A stretch of DNA of 64,000 bases from MWDV01 sp002070715. Lineage in GTDB: Bacteria; Verrucomicrobiota; Verrucomicrobiia; Limisphaerales; MWDV01. The translations under genes were made by a program, and so were the position numbers. Positions within the stretch are counted from its first letter, which is position 1; each line of letters opens with the position of its first letter. The stretch covers positions 1 through 64,000 of the forward strand of contig DAONTI010000008.1 of assembly GCA_035411585.1 (NCBI GenBank). The letters are read 5' to 3'. This document shows positions 7,566 to 17,326 of the stretch, in pieces. The notes under the pieces are model-generated. The model made no database searches, had not been told where the DNA came from, and worked only from the letters and a program-made list of their open reading frames with translations.

Positions 7566-9133
7566 AATTATTCGTCCGCCTCCCTTCGTTTGTGGCCGCA
7601 TTTGGACTCGGCGCGCTGCTGGCCGGATTGGACGTGACCGGCGCGCGCGCCCAAACGCCCGCCATTCCGCCCGCCCAACCGATTCCTGACCGGCCCGAGC
7701 AACTGATCTTTCCCCCATTGCGTTACGAACCGCCAGCGCCGGCTGATTTCCGGGTGCCGCTGCGGAGCGGGCCGATTGCTTACGTGGTGCCGGATCGCGA
7801 CCTGCCGCTCGTGAACGTGGCGGTGCTGGTGCGGGTGGGGGAATACCTGGAGCGGACGGATCAGGCCGGGTTGGCCAGCCTGACCGGGTATCTGTTGGCG
7901 CGGGGCGGGACGCGTTCCCACACCGCCGAGGCCCTCGAAGAACGACTGGCCTTTCTGGCCGCGGCGCTGAACTCCGGCATCGGCGACACGCAAGGGAGCG
8001 TCAGCTTGAACCTGCTTTCCAAGGACGTGGACGAGGGGTTGGCCCTGTTCCGCGAAGTCCTCGCCACGCCGCGGTTTCAGGCGGATAAAATCGCCCTGCG
8101 CAAACAGCAAATCCTGCAGGCGATGCAGCAGCGCAACGACGATTCCGGCGCCATCGAACAACGCGAAGCCGGCTTTCTGGCCTTTGGCGAAGGCTTCTGG
8201 TTGAACCGCTACGCCACAGCCGCCTCCGTGGAGCGTCTCACGGCGGCGGATTTGCACGCGTTTCATCAGCAATGGTTCACACCCTCGAATTTCATCGTCG
8301 CCGCCAGCGGTGATTTTGAGCGCGACGCCTTCGTGGCGAAGCTGGAGCAACTGTTTGCCGACTGGCCCTTTTCCGGAGGACCGCCGCCGCCCGTGCCCAC
8401 GAATACCACCTTCGCCCCGCCGGGTGTGTATCTGGTGGACAAAGACGTCAATCAAGCCCGCGTCTCCGTGCTTCTGCCCGGCATCCGGCGCGATGACCCC
8501 GATTACTTCGCGTGCATCGTCATGAACGACATTCTGGGCGGCGGCGGCTTCACCTCGCGCATCATGAACCGCGTGCGTTCGGAGGAGGGTCTGGCGTACG
8601 CGGCGGGATCGGGGTTGCCGGGCGGCGTCTATTATCCGCTCACCTTCACCGCGGCTTTTCAAACCAAACCGCGCACCGTGGCTTACGCCACCTCGATTGT
8701 GCTGGATGAACTGCGGCGCATGATCGTCGAGTCGGTGACCGAGGCGGAATTGCACACCGCCAAACGCGGGTTCATTGATCGTTTCCCGCGCACCTTCGCC
8801 TCGAAGGCGCAGGTGGCCGGCTTGTTCGCCCAGGAGGAATTCACCGGCCGTTACGCGCGCGACCCGGCGTTTTGGCAGCAGTTCCGCGCGCGGATGGAAG
8901 CGGTCACGCAGGCGGACGTGCAGCGCGCCGCGCAACGGGTGTTGCAAACGAATCAACTCGTCATTCTGACGGTCGGCCAGAAGACCAACATCCTCCAGGG
9001 CCATCCCAATCACCCCGTGCGCCTGCAGGACTTCGCGCCGCAACGTTTCCTTGAACTGCCGTTGCGCGATCCGTTGACGATGCAACCCCTTGGCGCGCCA
9101 AAACCGATGACCTCGGACGCCGCTTCCCCGTGA
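7562..9133 (+). CDS. M16 family peptidase, non-catalytic partner
   Basis: The product has 523 residues and starts at a GTG that overlaps the preceding stop (GTGA). The N-terminus MKLFVRLPSFVAAFGLGALLAG is a signal peptide. The fold matches M16 (LVNVAVLVRVGEYLE, FLAAALNSGIGDTQGSVSLN, MNDILGGGGFTSRIMNRVR), but no HxxEH zinc motif is present. This is the usual division of labour in paired bacterial M16 genes: one zinc-bearing subunit and one subunit that supplies substrate-binding residues. Co-translation with the catalytic subunit supports a heterodimer. Confidence 0.9.
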   Translation: MKLFVRLPSFVAAFGLGALLAGLDVTGARAQTPAIPPAQPIPDRPEQLIFPPLRYEPPAPADFRVPLRSGPIAYVVPDRDLPLVNVAVLVRVGEYLERTDQAGLASLTGYLLARGGTRSHTAEALEERLAFLAAALNSGIGDTQGSVSLNLLSKDVDEGLALFREVLATPRFQADKIALRKQQILQAMQQRNDDSGAIEQREAGFLAFGEGFWLNRYATAASVERLTAADLHAFHQQWFTPSNFIVAASGDFERDAFVAKLEQLFADWPFSGGPPPPVPTNTTFAPPGVYLVDKDVNQARVSVLLPGIRRDDPDYFACIVMNDILGGGGFTSRIMNRVRSEEGLAYAAGSGLPGGVYYPLTFTAAFQTKPRTVAYATSIVLDELRRMIVESVTEAELHTAKRGFIDRFPRTFASKAQVAGLFAQEEFTGRYARDPAFWQQFRARMEAVTQADVQRAAQRVLQTNQLVILTVGQKTNILQGHPNHPVRLQDFAPQRFLELPLRDPLTMQPLGAPKPMTSDAASP

Positions 9134-9270
9134 CCCGACGGCAATGTTTTTGGAAACGGAAAACAAGACGGAAACCTCGCCACGAAAACCACAGTGTTAA
9201 CCTGCCTTGCCCGGCGCCGCGCAAATCTGAATTCGACATCGCGCAACTTTGAGGCAGATTCCTTGTCCGC

Positions 9271-9801
9271 ATGAGCACGACAGTGGCAACGAGAACAACG
9301 AAAAGCGATAAAGTGGTGGGCGAAACGGATCTGATCACGTTCCGGCGTTCGCGCATTCACGGCACGGGCGGGTTTGCCCGCCGGGCCATCCCCGCCGGCA
9401 CGAAATTGATTCAATACGTGGGGGAAAAAATCACCAAGGCGGAATCCCTGCGGCGGTGCGAGGCGGAGAATCCCTACATTTTCACCCTCGACGACCAATA
9501 CGATCTGGATGGCGGCGTGGAGTGGAATCCGGCCCGCTTTCTCAATCACAGTTGCGCGCCGAATTGCGAAACGGAATTGGACGAGGAGGCGGGCGAGGTG
9601 TGGATTCTGGCGCTCCGCGATCTGCAGCCCGGCGAGGAGTTGACCTTCAACTACGGTTACGATCTTTCCGAATACCGCGACCATCCCTGCCGGTGCGGCG
9701 CGCCGAATTGCGTGGGCTACATCGTGGCGGAGGAATTCTTCGATCACGTGCGCCGGCAACTTTCCTTGGAGCGGGAAGCCCGGCAACCGGTTCAAGCGTA
9801 A
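9271..9801 (+). CDS. SET-domain protein lysine methyltransferase with post-SET motif
   Basis: The product has 176 residues. Residues about 25-135 form a SET domain: RRSRIHGTGGFARRAIPAG at its start, the S-adenosylmethionine pocket RFLNHSCAPNCE, and the catalytic-site ending GEELTFNYGYD. It is followed by a cysteine-rich post-SET motif, CRCGAPNCVGYI. The NHSCxPNC cysteine and the CxCxxxxC triplet can bind one zinc, as in eukaryotic and a minority of bacterial SET proteins. The domain is compact, with no other module, so the substrate cannot be read from the sequence. The 3' end overlaps the convergent namZ gene by 10 bp. Confidence 0.9.
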   Translation: MSTTVATRTTKSDKVVGETDLITFRRSRIHGTGGFARRAIPAGTKLIQYVGEKITKAESLRRCEAENPYIFTLDDQYDLDGGVEWNPARFLNHSCAPNCETELDEEAGEVWILALRDLQPGEELTFNYGYDLSEYRDHPCRCGAPNCVGYIVAEEFFDHVRRQLSLEREARQPVQA

Positions 9802-10973
9802 AGCAGAAACGGGCTCACCCGCTCCCGCCATTCCGGCGCGGCGGTCCACGTACGAATGGATTCGGCGAGGCCGTCGGATTTTTGTCCGAGGGTTTCCCGA
9901 ATTCCGTCCCGCCCGATCAACCGCTCGAAATGCCCTTCCCCGGTGGGATTCGCCGCGGTCGGATACGGCGCCCAACTGAAGAATTCCTCGTGACTCTGCA
10001 TGATCTCCGCAAGCAGATGCAAACCGGCGCAGACCGGGCGGACGGCGGGAATTTCGGTTAGGTGCAGACGCACGCCCCGGCACGGCACTGCGGCGTGCGG
10101 CGGTAATCGGGGGGTGAAATCGAACGGCGCCGCCTGCAAACCCGGCAATCCGAGGGCGTTCAGCCGGGCGGCAACGGCCCGCGATTTCAACCACGGCGCG
10201 CCGACCACTTGGAAGGCGAACTCGGTGCCGCGGCCCACACTCAGGTTGGTGGCCTCAAACAAACCCAGGCCGGGATACCAGAGCGCGGCGGCATGACTGG
10301 TGATGGCCGGCGAGGTGGGGAGAAAAGGCAAGCCCGTGTCCGGCCAGTGCATTGCCCGGGACCAGCCCTGGCACGGGACCACTTCCAGCCGGGCGTTGAG
10401 CTGCCATTCCGCATTCCACCATGGCGCGAGCTCCCCCACGGTCAGCGAATGACGAATGGGCATCGGCGCGCGGCCCAGGAAACTGCCGTAACGCGACACG
10501 TCGAGCAGCGGGCCTTCCGCCGCCGCCAAATCACCGCTCAACGGGTTGGGCCGGTCCAGCACGACGAGCAATACCCCGGCTTCGACGCAGGCTTCCAAGA
10601 CATGGGACAACGTCCAAATGTAGGTGTAAAAACGGGTCCCGATGTCGGGAATATCAAACACCACCGCGTCCAAACCTTCGAGGCTTTCCGGCGGCGGACG
10701 CAAACGTTTGCCATACAGGCTGACGATGGGCAGACCGGTAAGGGCGTCCGTGCCATTGGCCACCGCCGCGCCATCGGCGGCGTCGGCGCCCAGGCCGTGC
10801 TCCGGGGAAAACAGGCGGACCAGTTGCACGCCGGCGCGTTGCAACGCCGCGCGGGTGGGGATGGTGCTTTCCCGCGCGGGTCGCGCCGCGTCATTGGTCA
10901 CCAACCCAATGCGTCCGAACAACCTGCCCGGCTCGGCCAGGATTTGATCAATGCCAAAGAGAATTTGACTCAT
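9792..10973 (-). CDS. namZ: DUF1343 / NamZ-type exo-beta-N-acetylmuramidase
   Basis: The product has 393 residues. It matches the DUF1343 family, whose characterised member NamZ removes terminal N-acetylmuramic acid from peptidoglycan fragments. Typical blocks are IGLVTNDAARP, LVRLFSPEHGLGAD, LPIVSLYGKRLRPPPE, VVFDIPDIGTRFYTYIWTL and LLVVLDRPNPLSG, followed by a second domain with LSVGRGTEFAFQVVGAPW. No signal peptide is evident, while some family members are exported. It lies 24 bp downstream of the MEMO gene on the same strand, so the two may share a transcript. Confidence 0.88.
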   Translation of the reverse strand: MSQILFGIDQILAEPGRLFGRIGLVTNDAARPARESTIPTRAALQRAGVQLVRLFSPEHGLGADAADGAAVANGTDALTGLPIVSLYGKRLRPPPESLEGLDAVVFDIPDIGTRFYTYIWTLSHVLEACVEAGVLLVVLDRPNPLSGDLAAAEGPLLDVSRYGSFLGRAPMPIRHSLTVGELAPWWNAEWQLNARLEVVPCQGWSRAMHWPDTGLPFLPTSPAITSHAAALWYPGLGLFEATNLSVGRGTEFAFQVVGAPWLKSRAVAARLNALGLPGLQAAPFDFTPRLPPHAAVPCRGVRLHLTEIPAVRPVCAGLHLLAEIMQSHEEFFSWAPYPTAANPTGEGHFERLIGRDGIRETLGQKSDGLAESIRTWTAAPEWRERVSPFLLYA

Positions 10974-10997
10974 GTTGAGGGAAGCGCCGTTCGCGTG

Positions 10998-11801
10998 TCA
11001 GGATGGTTCGCCAAAGAGAAACGCGCCGTAACCCACCACCCGGTCCCGCGAGCCGGCGGTGTCGCCGGAATTGCGCAGATCCGCGGTCTCGACGTAGAAA
11101 CCGCGCCGTTCAGCGATGCGCAGCAAGCCGCGGATGGCGCGATAACCGCAGGCGTGCTGCCCGGTCAACGCCGCGGCTTGACGCGTTTCGATGTGCGCCG
11201 CCGTGGTCCGATCCAATCGCTGCGCCGCCGCGTATCCGTGGTAGTGGCTGAGATCCGAACTGACGACGATGCGCGTTTCCGGTCCGCTCCACAGGAGTTC
11301 GAGGGCTTCGCTGATTTCAGCGTCACCGGCTTCGCCCACGACCAGGGGCACAATCTGAAAATCGCGCAACGTCTGTTGCAAAAAGGGTAGCTCAACTTCC
11401 AGCGCGTGTTCCGTCGCGTGCGCGGGATCGAAGATCCGGACCGATGACAATTTTTGCAGTTGTGCGACCGCGTCCGCATCCACCGGGACGTTGCCCAGCG
11501 GCGTGGCAAACTGCGCGGCGGCGGGCAGGGCGAGCCCGGCAAAATAAACGTGATGGGACGGGCCAATCAGGATCACGCGCCGGATTTGACCGGCTACCGG
11601 ACGCCAAGGCGCGAAGGCGCTGCCCGCAATCGGGCCGGAATAAATGTAACCCGCGTGCGGCGCAATCACGGCCTTCGGATTTGCCGTCCGCCTTGGGCGC
11701 GCCGCGGACAGGAACGCGTCCACCATCTGCTCCAACGCCGGGGCGTGGGCGGGATAAAATTGTCCGGCCACAGCGGCGGGGCGGATCGGGGCGGTTTTCA
11801 T
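10998..11801 (-). CDS. amrB: MEMO1 family protein (AmmeMemoRadiSam system protein B)
   Basis: The product has 267 residues. The start MKTAPIRPAAVAGQFYPA is characteristic of the family, as are IAPHAGYIYSGPIAGSAFA, ILIGPSHHVYF, ATEHALEVELPFLQ and SSDLSHYH. MEMO proteins are related to extradiol dioxygenases and keep metal-ligand-like histidines (PHAG, HH and SHYH here). They are often encoded with an AMMECR1 protein and a radical SAM protein, but neither partner lies beside this gene. The biochemical role in bacteria is unresolved. It is probably co-transcribed with namZ. Confidence 0.92.
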   Translation of the reverse strand: MKTAPIRPAAVAGQFYPAHAPALEQMVDAFLSAARPRRTANPKAVIAPHAGYIYSGPIAGSAFAPWRPVAGQIRRVILIGPSHHVYFAGLALPAAAQFATPLGNVPVDADAVAQLQKLSSVRIFDPAHATEHALEVELPFLQQTLRDFQIVPLVVGEAGDAEISEALELLWSGPETRIVVSSDLSHYHGYAAAQRLDRTTAAHIETRQAAALTGQHACGYRAIRGLLRIAERRGFYVETADLRNSGDTAGSRDRVVGYGAFLFGEPS

Positions 11802-11884
11802 ACACGCGCTCTCGTCGGCGGCAATATAACGCGCCTTAAATCACACGGGAAGCAGATTCCCCCACGCCCGCCCGCCTTCCCGGG

Positions 11885-14800
11885 TTAATTGGCCCGGTTG
11901 GGATACTTGGGTTTCTTCACCGTCGGGGGCGGGTTTTGCCGGATGGCTTTCATCACTTCAAAGACCGCGCGTTCGAGCTGCGGATCGCCGCCTTTGGCCA
12001 TCTCGCCGGGATCGTCCACCACGGCGATGTCCGGGTCCACGCCGTAACCTTCAATGATCCACTCGCCTTTCGTGTTGTAGATGCCAAAGGTGGGCACCGT
12101 CATGCTGCCGCCGTCCACCAGCAGCGGCGCCCCGGTTATCCCGATCAACCCGCCCCACGTGCGCTGGCCGATCAGCGGCCCGAGCTTGGATTGCTGGAAG
12201 TAATACGGAAAACCATCGCCTCCCGAACCGCTCCATCCGTTCACCAGCATCGCCTTGGGCCCAAAGTGGGCCACCGATGGCCAGGACCAATCCTGCCCGT
12301 CGCGGACACCCCAGAAATTCCGCAACGGCCGGTTCAACAATTCCACGAAGCGATCCGGGATCTGCCCGCCGCTGTTGAATCGTTCGTCAATGATCAAGCC
12401 CGCTTTCGTCACCTGGCCGCGCCATTGCCGGACCAGTTCGTTCTGGCCGTTCTGGCCGGTGTCCGGCACATAGACGTAGCCGATCCTGCCTTCGCTGAGT
12501 TTTTCCACCCGCAACCGGTTTTCGTTGATCCAAGCCAGATTGCGCAGCCGCGCCTCGCTGGCCAGAGTGTGCACCAGCACTTCGTGCGCGCCTTTGAAGG
12601 TCGGTTGACGGTTCACCGTTAGGAAAACCGGTTTATCCGCCAAACCTTGGAAGGCGGCCCACGGATCCTTGTCCAGTTCCAACGGTTCGCCATTCACGGC
12701 GAGCAAATAATCGCCCTCCTGGATATTGGTGAGGCCCGGTCGGAGCAGTGGCGACCGCACTTCGCTGTCCCACGGCGCGCCATTGATGATGCGGGCGATG
12801 CGATACGCGCCGTTCGTCAGCGCGAAATCACAACCGAGATACCCCACGGCGCGCACGGCGGATTTTTCCGTGTCGCCGCCGCTGCGGTAGGTGTGGGAGG
12901 AGTTCAACTCGGCAATCAACTCGCCGATCACGTAATTCACGTCCCAGCGCGTGACGGCGTCCGCCAGCAGTTTCCCGTAACGCTCGCGCATCGCCGCCCA
13001 ATCCACGCCGTGCAGGCCGGGGTCGTAAAAGAAATCCCGTTGCAACCGCCAGGCGTCGTTGAAGATTTGCTGCCACTCGGCCAGCGGATCCACCGCGGCT
13101 TCAAATCCGCCGGTGGCAAGTTTCTTGTCCCATTTCTGGCCTTCCTTGGGTTCGATGATCGCGTAGGTCTTGCCCTTCCATACCAGCAGTTTGGCGCGGT
13201 CCGCGGCCAGTTCCACCCCGTCCACATCGTCAATGACACGCTTCACCTCGCGCTTTTCGAGATCGAAGAATTCCAGCGGACTGGCCGTGCCATCGGCGCC
13301 CGTGCGCGGCAGCCAGCGATAAAGCAATTTGCCGGCGACGGCGCGCAGATCAGCGTAACGCCCCGCCTTGGTCGGCAGAATCACGACGCGTTGTTCAAAG
13401 TCGTCGAGGTCAATTTCCACCGGCTTCGGTTTTTTGTCGTCCTTCTTCTTCTCCTCCTTTTTCTCCGCCGGCTTGTCGGCGGCGGGCGCGGTTTCTTTCG
13501 CATCCGGTTTGGTGTTGTCGGTGGGGGGCTTGGCTTCCGGTTTCTGTTCGCTCTCGGCGGGCTCGGCTTTCTTGGCCGGGGCCGGGTCGTCTTTCTTTTC
13601 GTCGGACTTCTTCTCGTCTTCCTTCTTTTTTTCGGGTTCCTCGTCGTTGCGCGGGGCGAGGGGTGACTGGACGTCTTTGCGCAGCGGCACGGCGGCGAGA
13701 TTGCGGGTGTTCGCGTAGATCCACGTGCTGTCCAAGTCGCTGTAATTCGGCGCGAAGGTCCGACCAGTGCGGAAGAACAGGTATTTCCCGTCGGGATCGA
13801 ACACCGGGTCCTCGTCATTGTAAAAACCGGCGGTGACCTCGTGCCGTTTGCCGTTGGGATAATCATACAGCACGAGGGCCGAGTTGCGGTTTTCCTGGTC
13901 CGCCGCGTAAGCGATCCAGCGGCTGTCCGCCGACCAGCTCACGCGGAAGCGGCTCAGCGCGCCGTGATACATCCAGCGTTGTTGATCAATCACGCGATTG
14001 GTGCCGGTCGCGAAGTCATACACGGAAATGCGCATGGTCTGGTCAATCCACAGAATCTTCTGCGAATCCGGCGACCATTGCGGCTGATACCGGTATCCCG
14101 GGCCCAGCTGCGTGAGCGTGCGCTCCTCGTCGTCGCCCTCGGGGCTGCGCGCGGCGTTGCGCACGGTCAATTCATATTCGCCGGTGCGATCACTGAAATA
14201 GGCGATCAGCCGGCCATCGGGCGACCAGGCAGGATGACGCTCGGCCACGCCGCTGCTCCGGGTGAGGTTGCGGACCACGCCATGTTCCGCCGGCACGGAA
14301 AAAAGATCGCCGCGCGCCTCAAACACCGCCCGTTTCCCGCCGGGCGAGAGGGTCGCGGTTTGCAGCAGGCCGGAGACGTTTTCCAGCCGGGGCCGCAACG
14401 TGGCGCGGTCGGTGGTAACGGTGATTTCCACCTCCCGGTACTTCTCCGTTTTGAGGTCCAGCAGATACAACCGCCCGGCGTTCTCAAACACGATGTCCTC
14501 CGGGCCGATACTGGGGAAATGCACGTCATAATCCGTGAAGAACGTGACCTGCCGGAATTTCCCCTGCTGAATGTCGGCCGCCCAGAGGTTGAAGCGTTTG
14601 TTCGCGTCCCGATCGGACAAGAAATAGAGCGTGCGGCCATGCCACATCGGAATGGATTCGGACGCCTCGGATTGCGTGAGGTTGCGGGCCTTGAAGGTGG
14701 TGAGATCGAACAGCCAGAGATCGGGATTCATACCGCCCCGATAACGTTTCCAAGTGCGGAAATCCACGCTGATGGGATTGTAGGCGATGGTTTGGCCGTC

Positions 14801-15307
14801 CGGCGAAATCGCGCCGAACTCGCCGTAGGGCATGGGCAGTTTCTCGGGCAGGCCCCCCTCCGCCGGCACTTTGTAAAGCTGGTTGAAGCGGTCCTTGTAA
14901 CTGGTCATGGTCGTGGCGTAGAGGATGTGCCGTCCGTCCGGGTACCAGCCCACCATCCGGTCGGGCGCGCCGTGGTGGGTGAGGCGTTGGGGTAGCCCGC
15001 CGGTGACCGGCATCACATAGATGTCGAGATTCCCATCGTAGTTGCCGCTGAAAGCAAGGCGGGTTCCGTCCGGTGAAAACTTGGGAAAAGATTCCTCCCC
15101 ACGCGGCGAACTCAGGCGCACGGCTTCCCCGCCGGTTTTGGGGGCGACCCAGATATCGCCCGCGTACACAAAAGCGATCTGCGTGGCCGAGACATCCGGA
15201 TGCCGCATCATGCGCGCGTCAATGCGCGCCGGTTTTTCCGCCGCGGGACTGGCGGGAGAAATCAACAGGAGAGCGAGCGCGACGCCGGTAATGAGCAGTG
15301 GTCTCAT
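11885..15307 (-). CDS. Tricorn-like serine protease (beta-propellers plus S41 domain), secreted
   Basis: The product has 1140 residues from MRPLLITGVALALLLI, a signal peptide; earlier in-frame starts lack one. The N-terminal half is a Tricorn/TolB-type propeller with repeated blades such as FPKFSPDGTRLAFSG and HPAWSPDGRLIAYFSDR. Around residues 560-650 lies a low-complexity linker very rich in Lys, Glu, Asp, Pro and Ala. Next come the Tricorn core domain (NDAWRLQRDFFYDPGLHG), a PDZ-like segment and the S41 catalytic region with the nucleophile in GWSGSGGDGFPYYFQ, matching the Tricorn active site. It probably degrades peptides outside the cytoplasm. Archaeal Tricorn lacks such a linker. Confidence 0.92.
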   Translation of the reverse strand: MRPLLITGVALALLLISPASPAAEKPARIDARMMRHPDVSATQIAFVYAGDIWVAPKTGGEAVRLSSPRGEESFPKFSPDGTRLAFSGNYDGNLDIYVMPVTGGLPQRLTHHGAPDRMVGWYPDGRHILYATTMTSYKDRFNQLYKVPAEGGLPEKLPMPYGEFGAISPDGQTIAYNPISVDFRTWKRYRGGMNPDLWLFDLTTFKARNLTQSEASESIPMWHGRTLYFLSDRDANKRFNLWAADIQQGKFRQVTFFTDYDVHFPSIGPEDIVFENAGRLYLLDLKTEKYREVEITVTTDRATLRPRLENVSGLLQTATLSPGGKRAVFEARGDLFSVPAEHGVVRNLTRSSGVAERHPAWSPDGRLIAYFSDRTGEYELTVRNAARSPEGDDEERTLTQLGPGYRYQPQWSPDSQKILWIDQTMRISVYDFATGTNRVIDQQRWMYHGALSRFRVSWSADSRWIAYAADQENRNSALVLYDYPNGKRHEVTAGFYNDEDPVFDPDGKYLFFRTGRTFAPNYSDLDSTWIYANTRNLAAVPLRKDVQSPLAPRNDEEPEKKKEDEKKSDEKKDDPAPAKKAEPAESEQKPEAKPPTDNTKPDAKETAPAADKPAEKKEEKKKDDKKPKPVEIDLDDFEQRVVILPTKAGRYADLRAVAGKLLYRWLPRTGADGTASPLEFFDLEKREVKRVIDDVDGVELAADRAKLLVWKGKTYAIIEPKEGQKWDKKLATGGFEAAVDPLAEWQQIFNDAWRLQRDFFYDPGLHGVDWAAMRERYGKLLADAVTRWDVNYVIGELIAELNSSHTYRSGGDTEKSAVRAVGYLGCDFALTNGAYRIARIINGAPWDSEVRSPLLRPGLTNIQEGDYLLAVNGEPLELDKDPWAAFQGLADKPVFLTVNRQPTFKGAHEVLVHTLASEARLRNLAWINENRLRVEKLSEGRIGYVYVPDTGQNGQNELVRQWRGQVTKAGLIIDERFNSGGQIPDRFVELLNRPLRNFWGVRDGQDWSWPSVAHFGPKAMLVNGWSGSGGDGFPYYFQQSKLGPLIGQRTWGGLIGITGAPLLVDGGSMTVPTFGIYNTKGEWIIEGYGVDPDIAVVDDPGEMAKGGDPQLERAVFEVMKAIRQNPPPTVKKPKYPNRAN

Positions 15308-15591
15308 AAAAGTCCCGGAAAAAATGCCCAAACGCCCCGCCCGAGGCCAGTAATCATTTTTCATCAATTGCGCACGAGGTTGACGGCCGGGGCGTAGGCA
15401 GTCCATGCTGGCGGCGTCATCGAACAGCAACGGGCTATCCCGGGGCGCGCCGCTTCGCCGCGTGGCGGGCGGACCCGGGCGGCGTTTGGAATGACTCCAT
15501 GCTTTATGAAACCTGTCGCTCTGGCCGCCGACCGGCAAACGCCCTGCGGCGGGTTTCGCCCACCCCACACCGTTAACCGTCACCTGTAATT

Positions 15592-17271
15592 ATGCCTGCT
15601 ACCTACACCATTGGCCTGGACTACGGCACCAACTCGGTTCGCGCCCTCATCGTCAACTCCGCCAACGGCCGGGAAATCGCCACCGCCGTCTGGGGTTATG
15701 AAACCGGCTCGGAAGGCGTGATTCTTTCCCGCGATCCCAACCTCGCCCGGCAAAATCCGGCGGACTACGTCAAGGGCGCCGCGATCACGATCCGGCAGGC
15801 GCTCGCGGCGGCGCGGAAAAACGTGCGGGGATTCCGACCCGAACAGGTCATCGGCATTGGCGTGGACGCCACCGGCAGCACGCCGTTGCCGGTGGATGCC
15901 CAAGGGCAACCACTCGCGTTCCAGCGTAAGTTCGCCCGGCACCCCGCCGCCCAAGCCTGGCTTTGGAAAGATCACACCAGCGTGGCCGAGGCCGCCGAGA
16001 TCACCCAAATGGCCCGCCGGCTCCGCCCGCAATACCTCGCCAAATGCGGCGGCACTTATTCCAGCGAATGGTTCTTCAGCAAGATTCTCCACTGCCGCCG
16101 CACCGCGCCGGCGGTGTTCGCCGCCGCCCATACCTGGGTGGAGTGCGCGGATTACATCCCCGCCATGCTGACCGGGACGGAGCATCCGGATCAATTGACA
16201 GTGGGCGTTTGCGCCGCCGGCCACAAGGCGATGTACCACGATGATTGGGGCGGGTACCCGGACGCCCGATTCCTCGGGAAATTGGATCCAGAACTGGCGG
16301 CGCTACGCGCCCGGCTGCGACCCCGGGCGCATCCGATTGACCGTGCGGTCGGCGGTTTGACGGCGGATTGGGCGCGCCGCACCGGTTTGACGGCGGGCAT
16401 TCCCGTGGCCGTGGGCGCCATTGACGCGCATCTCGGCGCCGTCGGGAGCGGCATCGGACCTGGCACGATGACCCAGATCATCGGTACCAGTGCCTGCACC
16501 ATGATGGTCGTTCCCGCAGGGCGGGCCTTGGCCGATGTGCCGGGGTTGTGCGGCATCGTCAAGGGCAGCATTCTGCCGGGGTATCACGGACTGGAAGCCG
16601 GCCAGGCGGCGGTGGGTGACATTTACAATTGGTTCGTGAATTATCTCCAACCCGGCGGGCCGGCGGGCACGCACGCGGCGCTCACGGCGGCGGCGGCCAA
16701 ACTCCAACCCGGCGAGAGCGGCCTGCTTGCGCTGGATTGGAACAACGGCAATCGCACCATCCTCGCGGACCAACAACTCACCGGCCTGTTGCTCGGCCAA
16801 ACCCTCTACACCACGCCGGCGGAAATCTACCGGGCATTGATCGAAGCGACCGCGTTTGGCGCGTTGACGATCATCCGCCGCTTCGAGGAATACGGCATCC
16901 CGGTCAAACAAATCATCAACTGCGGCGGCATCGCGGAGAAGAACCCGCTGGTCATGCAGATTTACGCCGACGTCACCGGTCGCCCGATGAAGGTCAGCCG
17001 TTCCGCGCAAACCTGCGCGCTGGGCGCGGCCATCGCCGGCGCGGTCGTGGCCGGGGCGCACCGGAACTACGCCGCAGCGCAGAAAGCGATGACCGGCCTC
17101 AAACCGCGCGTCTTCAAACCCAACCCGAAAGCGCACGCCGTTTACCAACAACTTTACGCGCTCTATCGTCAGCTCCATGACACCTTCGGTGTTGCGGAGT
17201 GGACCGGCAACTTGTCCCAGGTGATGAAGCAGTTGATTGCGCTTCGCTCGGCCGCGAGACGCGTTGCCTGA
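15592..17271 (+). CDS. araB: Ribulokinase
   Basis: The product has 559 residues and belongs to the FGGY sugar-kinase family. It phosphorylates L-ribulose in L-arabinose catabolism. The phosphate loop is DYGTNSVRALIV. The AraB-type substrate region includes GIGVDATGSTPLPVD and LWKDHTSVAEA, and the second ATP site is IIGTSACTMMV. The C-terminal lobe has NCGGIAEKNPLVMQIYADV. No araA or araD lies beside it, but a GH51 arabinofuranosidase 0.7 kb downstream on the same strand fits arabinan use. It is divergent from the Tricorn-like gene, with a 284-bp spacer in which no operator was recognised. Confidence 0.93.
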   Translation: MPATYTIGLDYGTNSVRALIVNSANGREIATAVWGYETGSEGVILSRDPNLARQNPADYVKGAAITIRQALAAARKNVRGFRPEQVIGIGVDATGSTPLPVDAQGQPLAFQRKFARHPAAQAWLWKDHTSVAEAAEITQMARRLRPQYLAKCGGTYSSEWFFSKILHCRRTAPAVFAAAHTWVECADYIPAMLTGTEHPDQLTVGVCAAGHKAMYHDDWGGYPDARFLGKLDPELAALRARLRPRAHPIDRAVGGLTADWARRTGLTAGIPVAVGAIDAHLGAVGSGIGPGTMTQIIGTSACTMMVVPAGRALADVPGLCGIVKGSILPGYHGLEAGQAAVGDIYNWFVNYLQPGGPAGTHAALTAAAAKLQPGESGLLALDWNNGNRTILADQQLTGLLLGQTLYTTPAEIYRALIEATAFGALTIIRRFEEYGIPVKQIINCGGIAEKNPLVMQIYADVTGRPMKVSRSAQTCALGAAIAGAVVAGAHRNYAAAQKAMTGLKPRVFKPNPKAHAVYQQLYALYRQLHDTFGVAEWTGNLSQVMKQLIALRSAARRVA

Positions 17272-17326
17272 CGCACGACCGCAACGCCGGCCCGCTGACA
17301 AAAAGCGGTAGCCGGCAGGGCGGCAT

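Noticed and set aside
12647..13666. A plus-strand frame ending in a Phe/Leu/Val-rich tail
   Set aside because: The apparent membrane segment is the antisense reading of the Lys/Glu-rich linker of the Tricorn-like protease.
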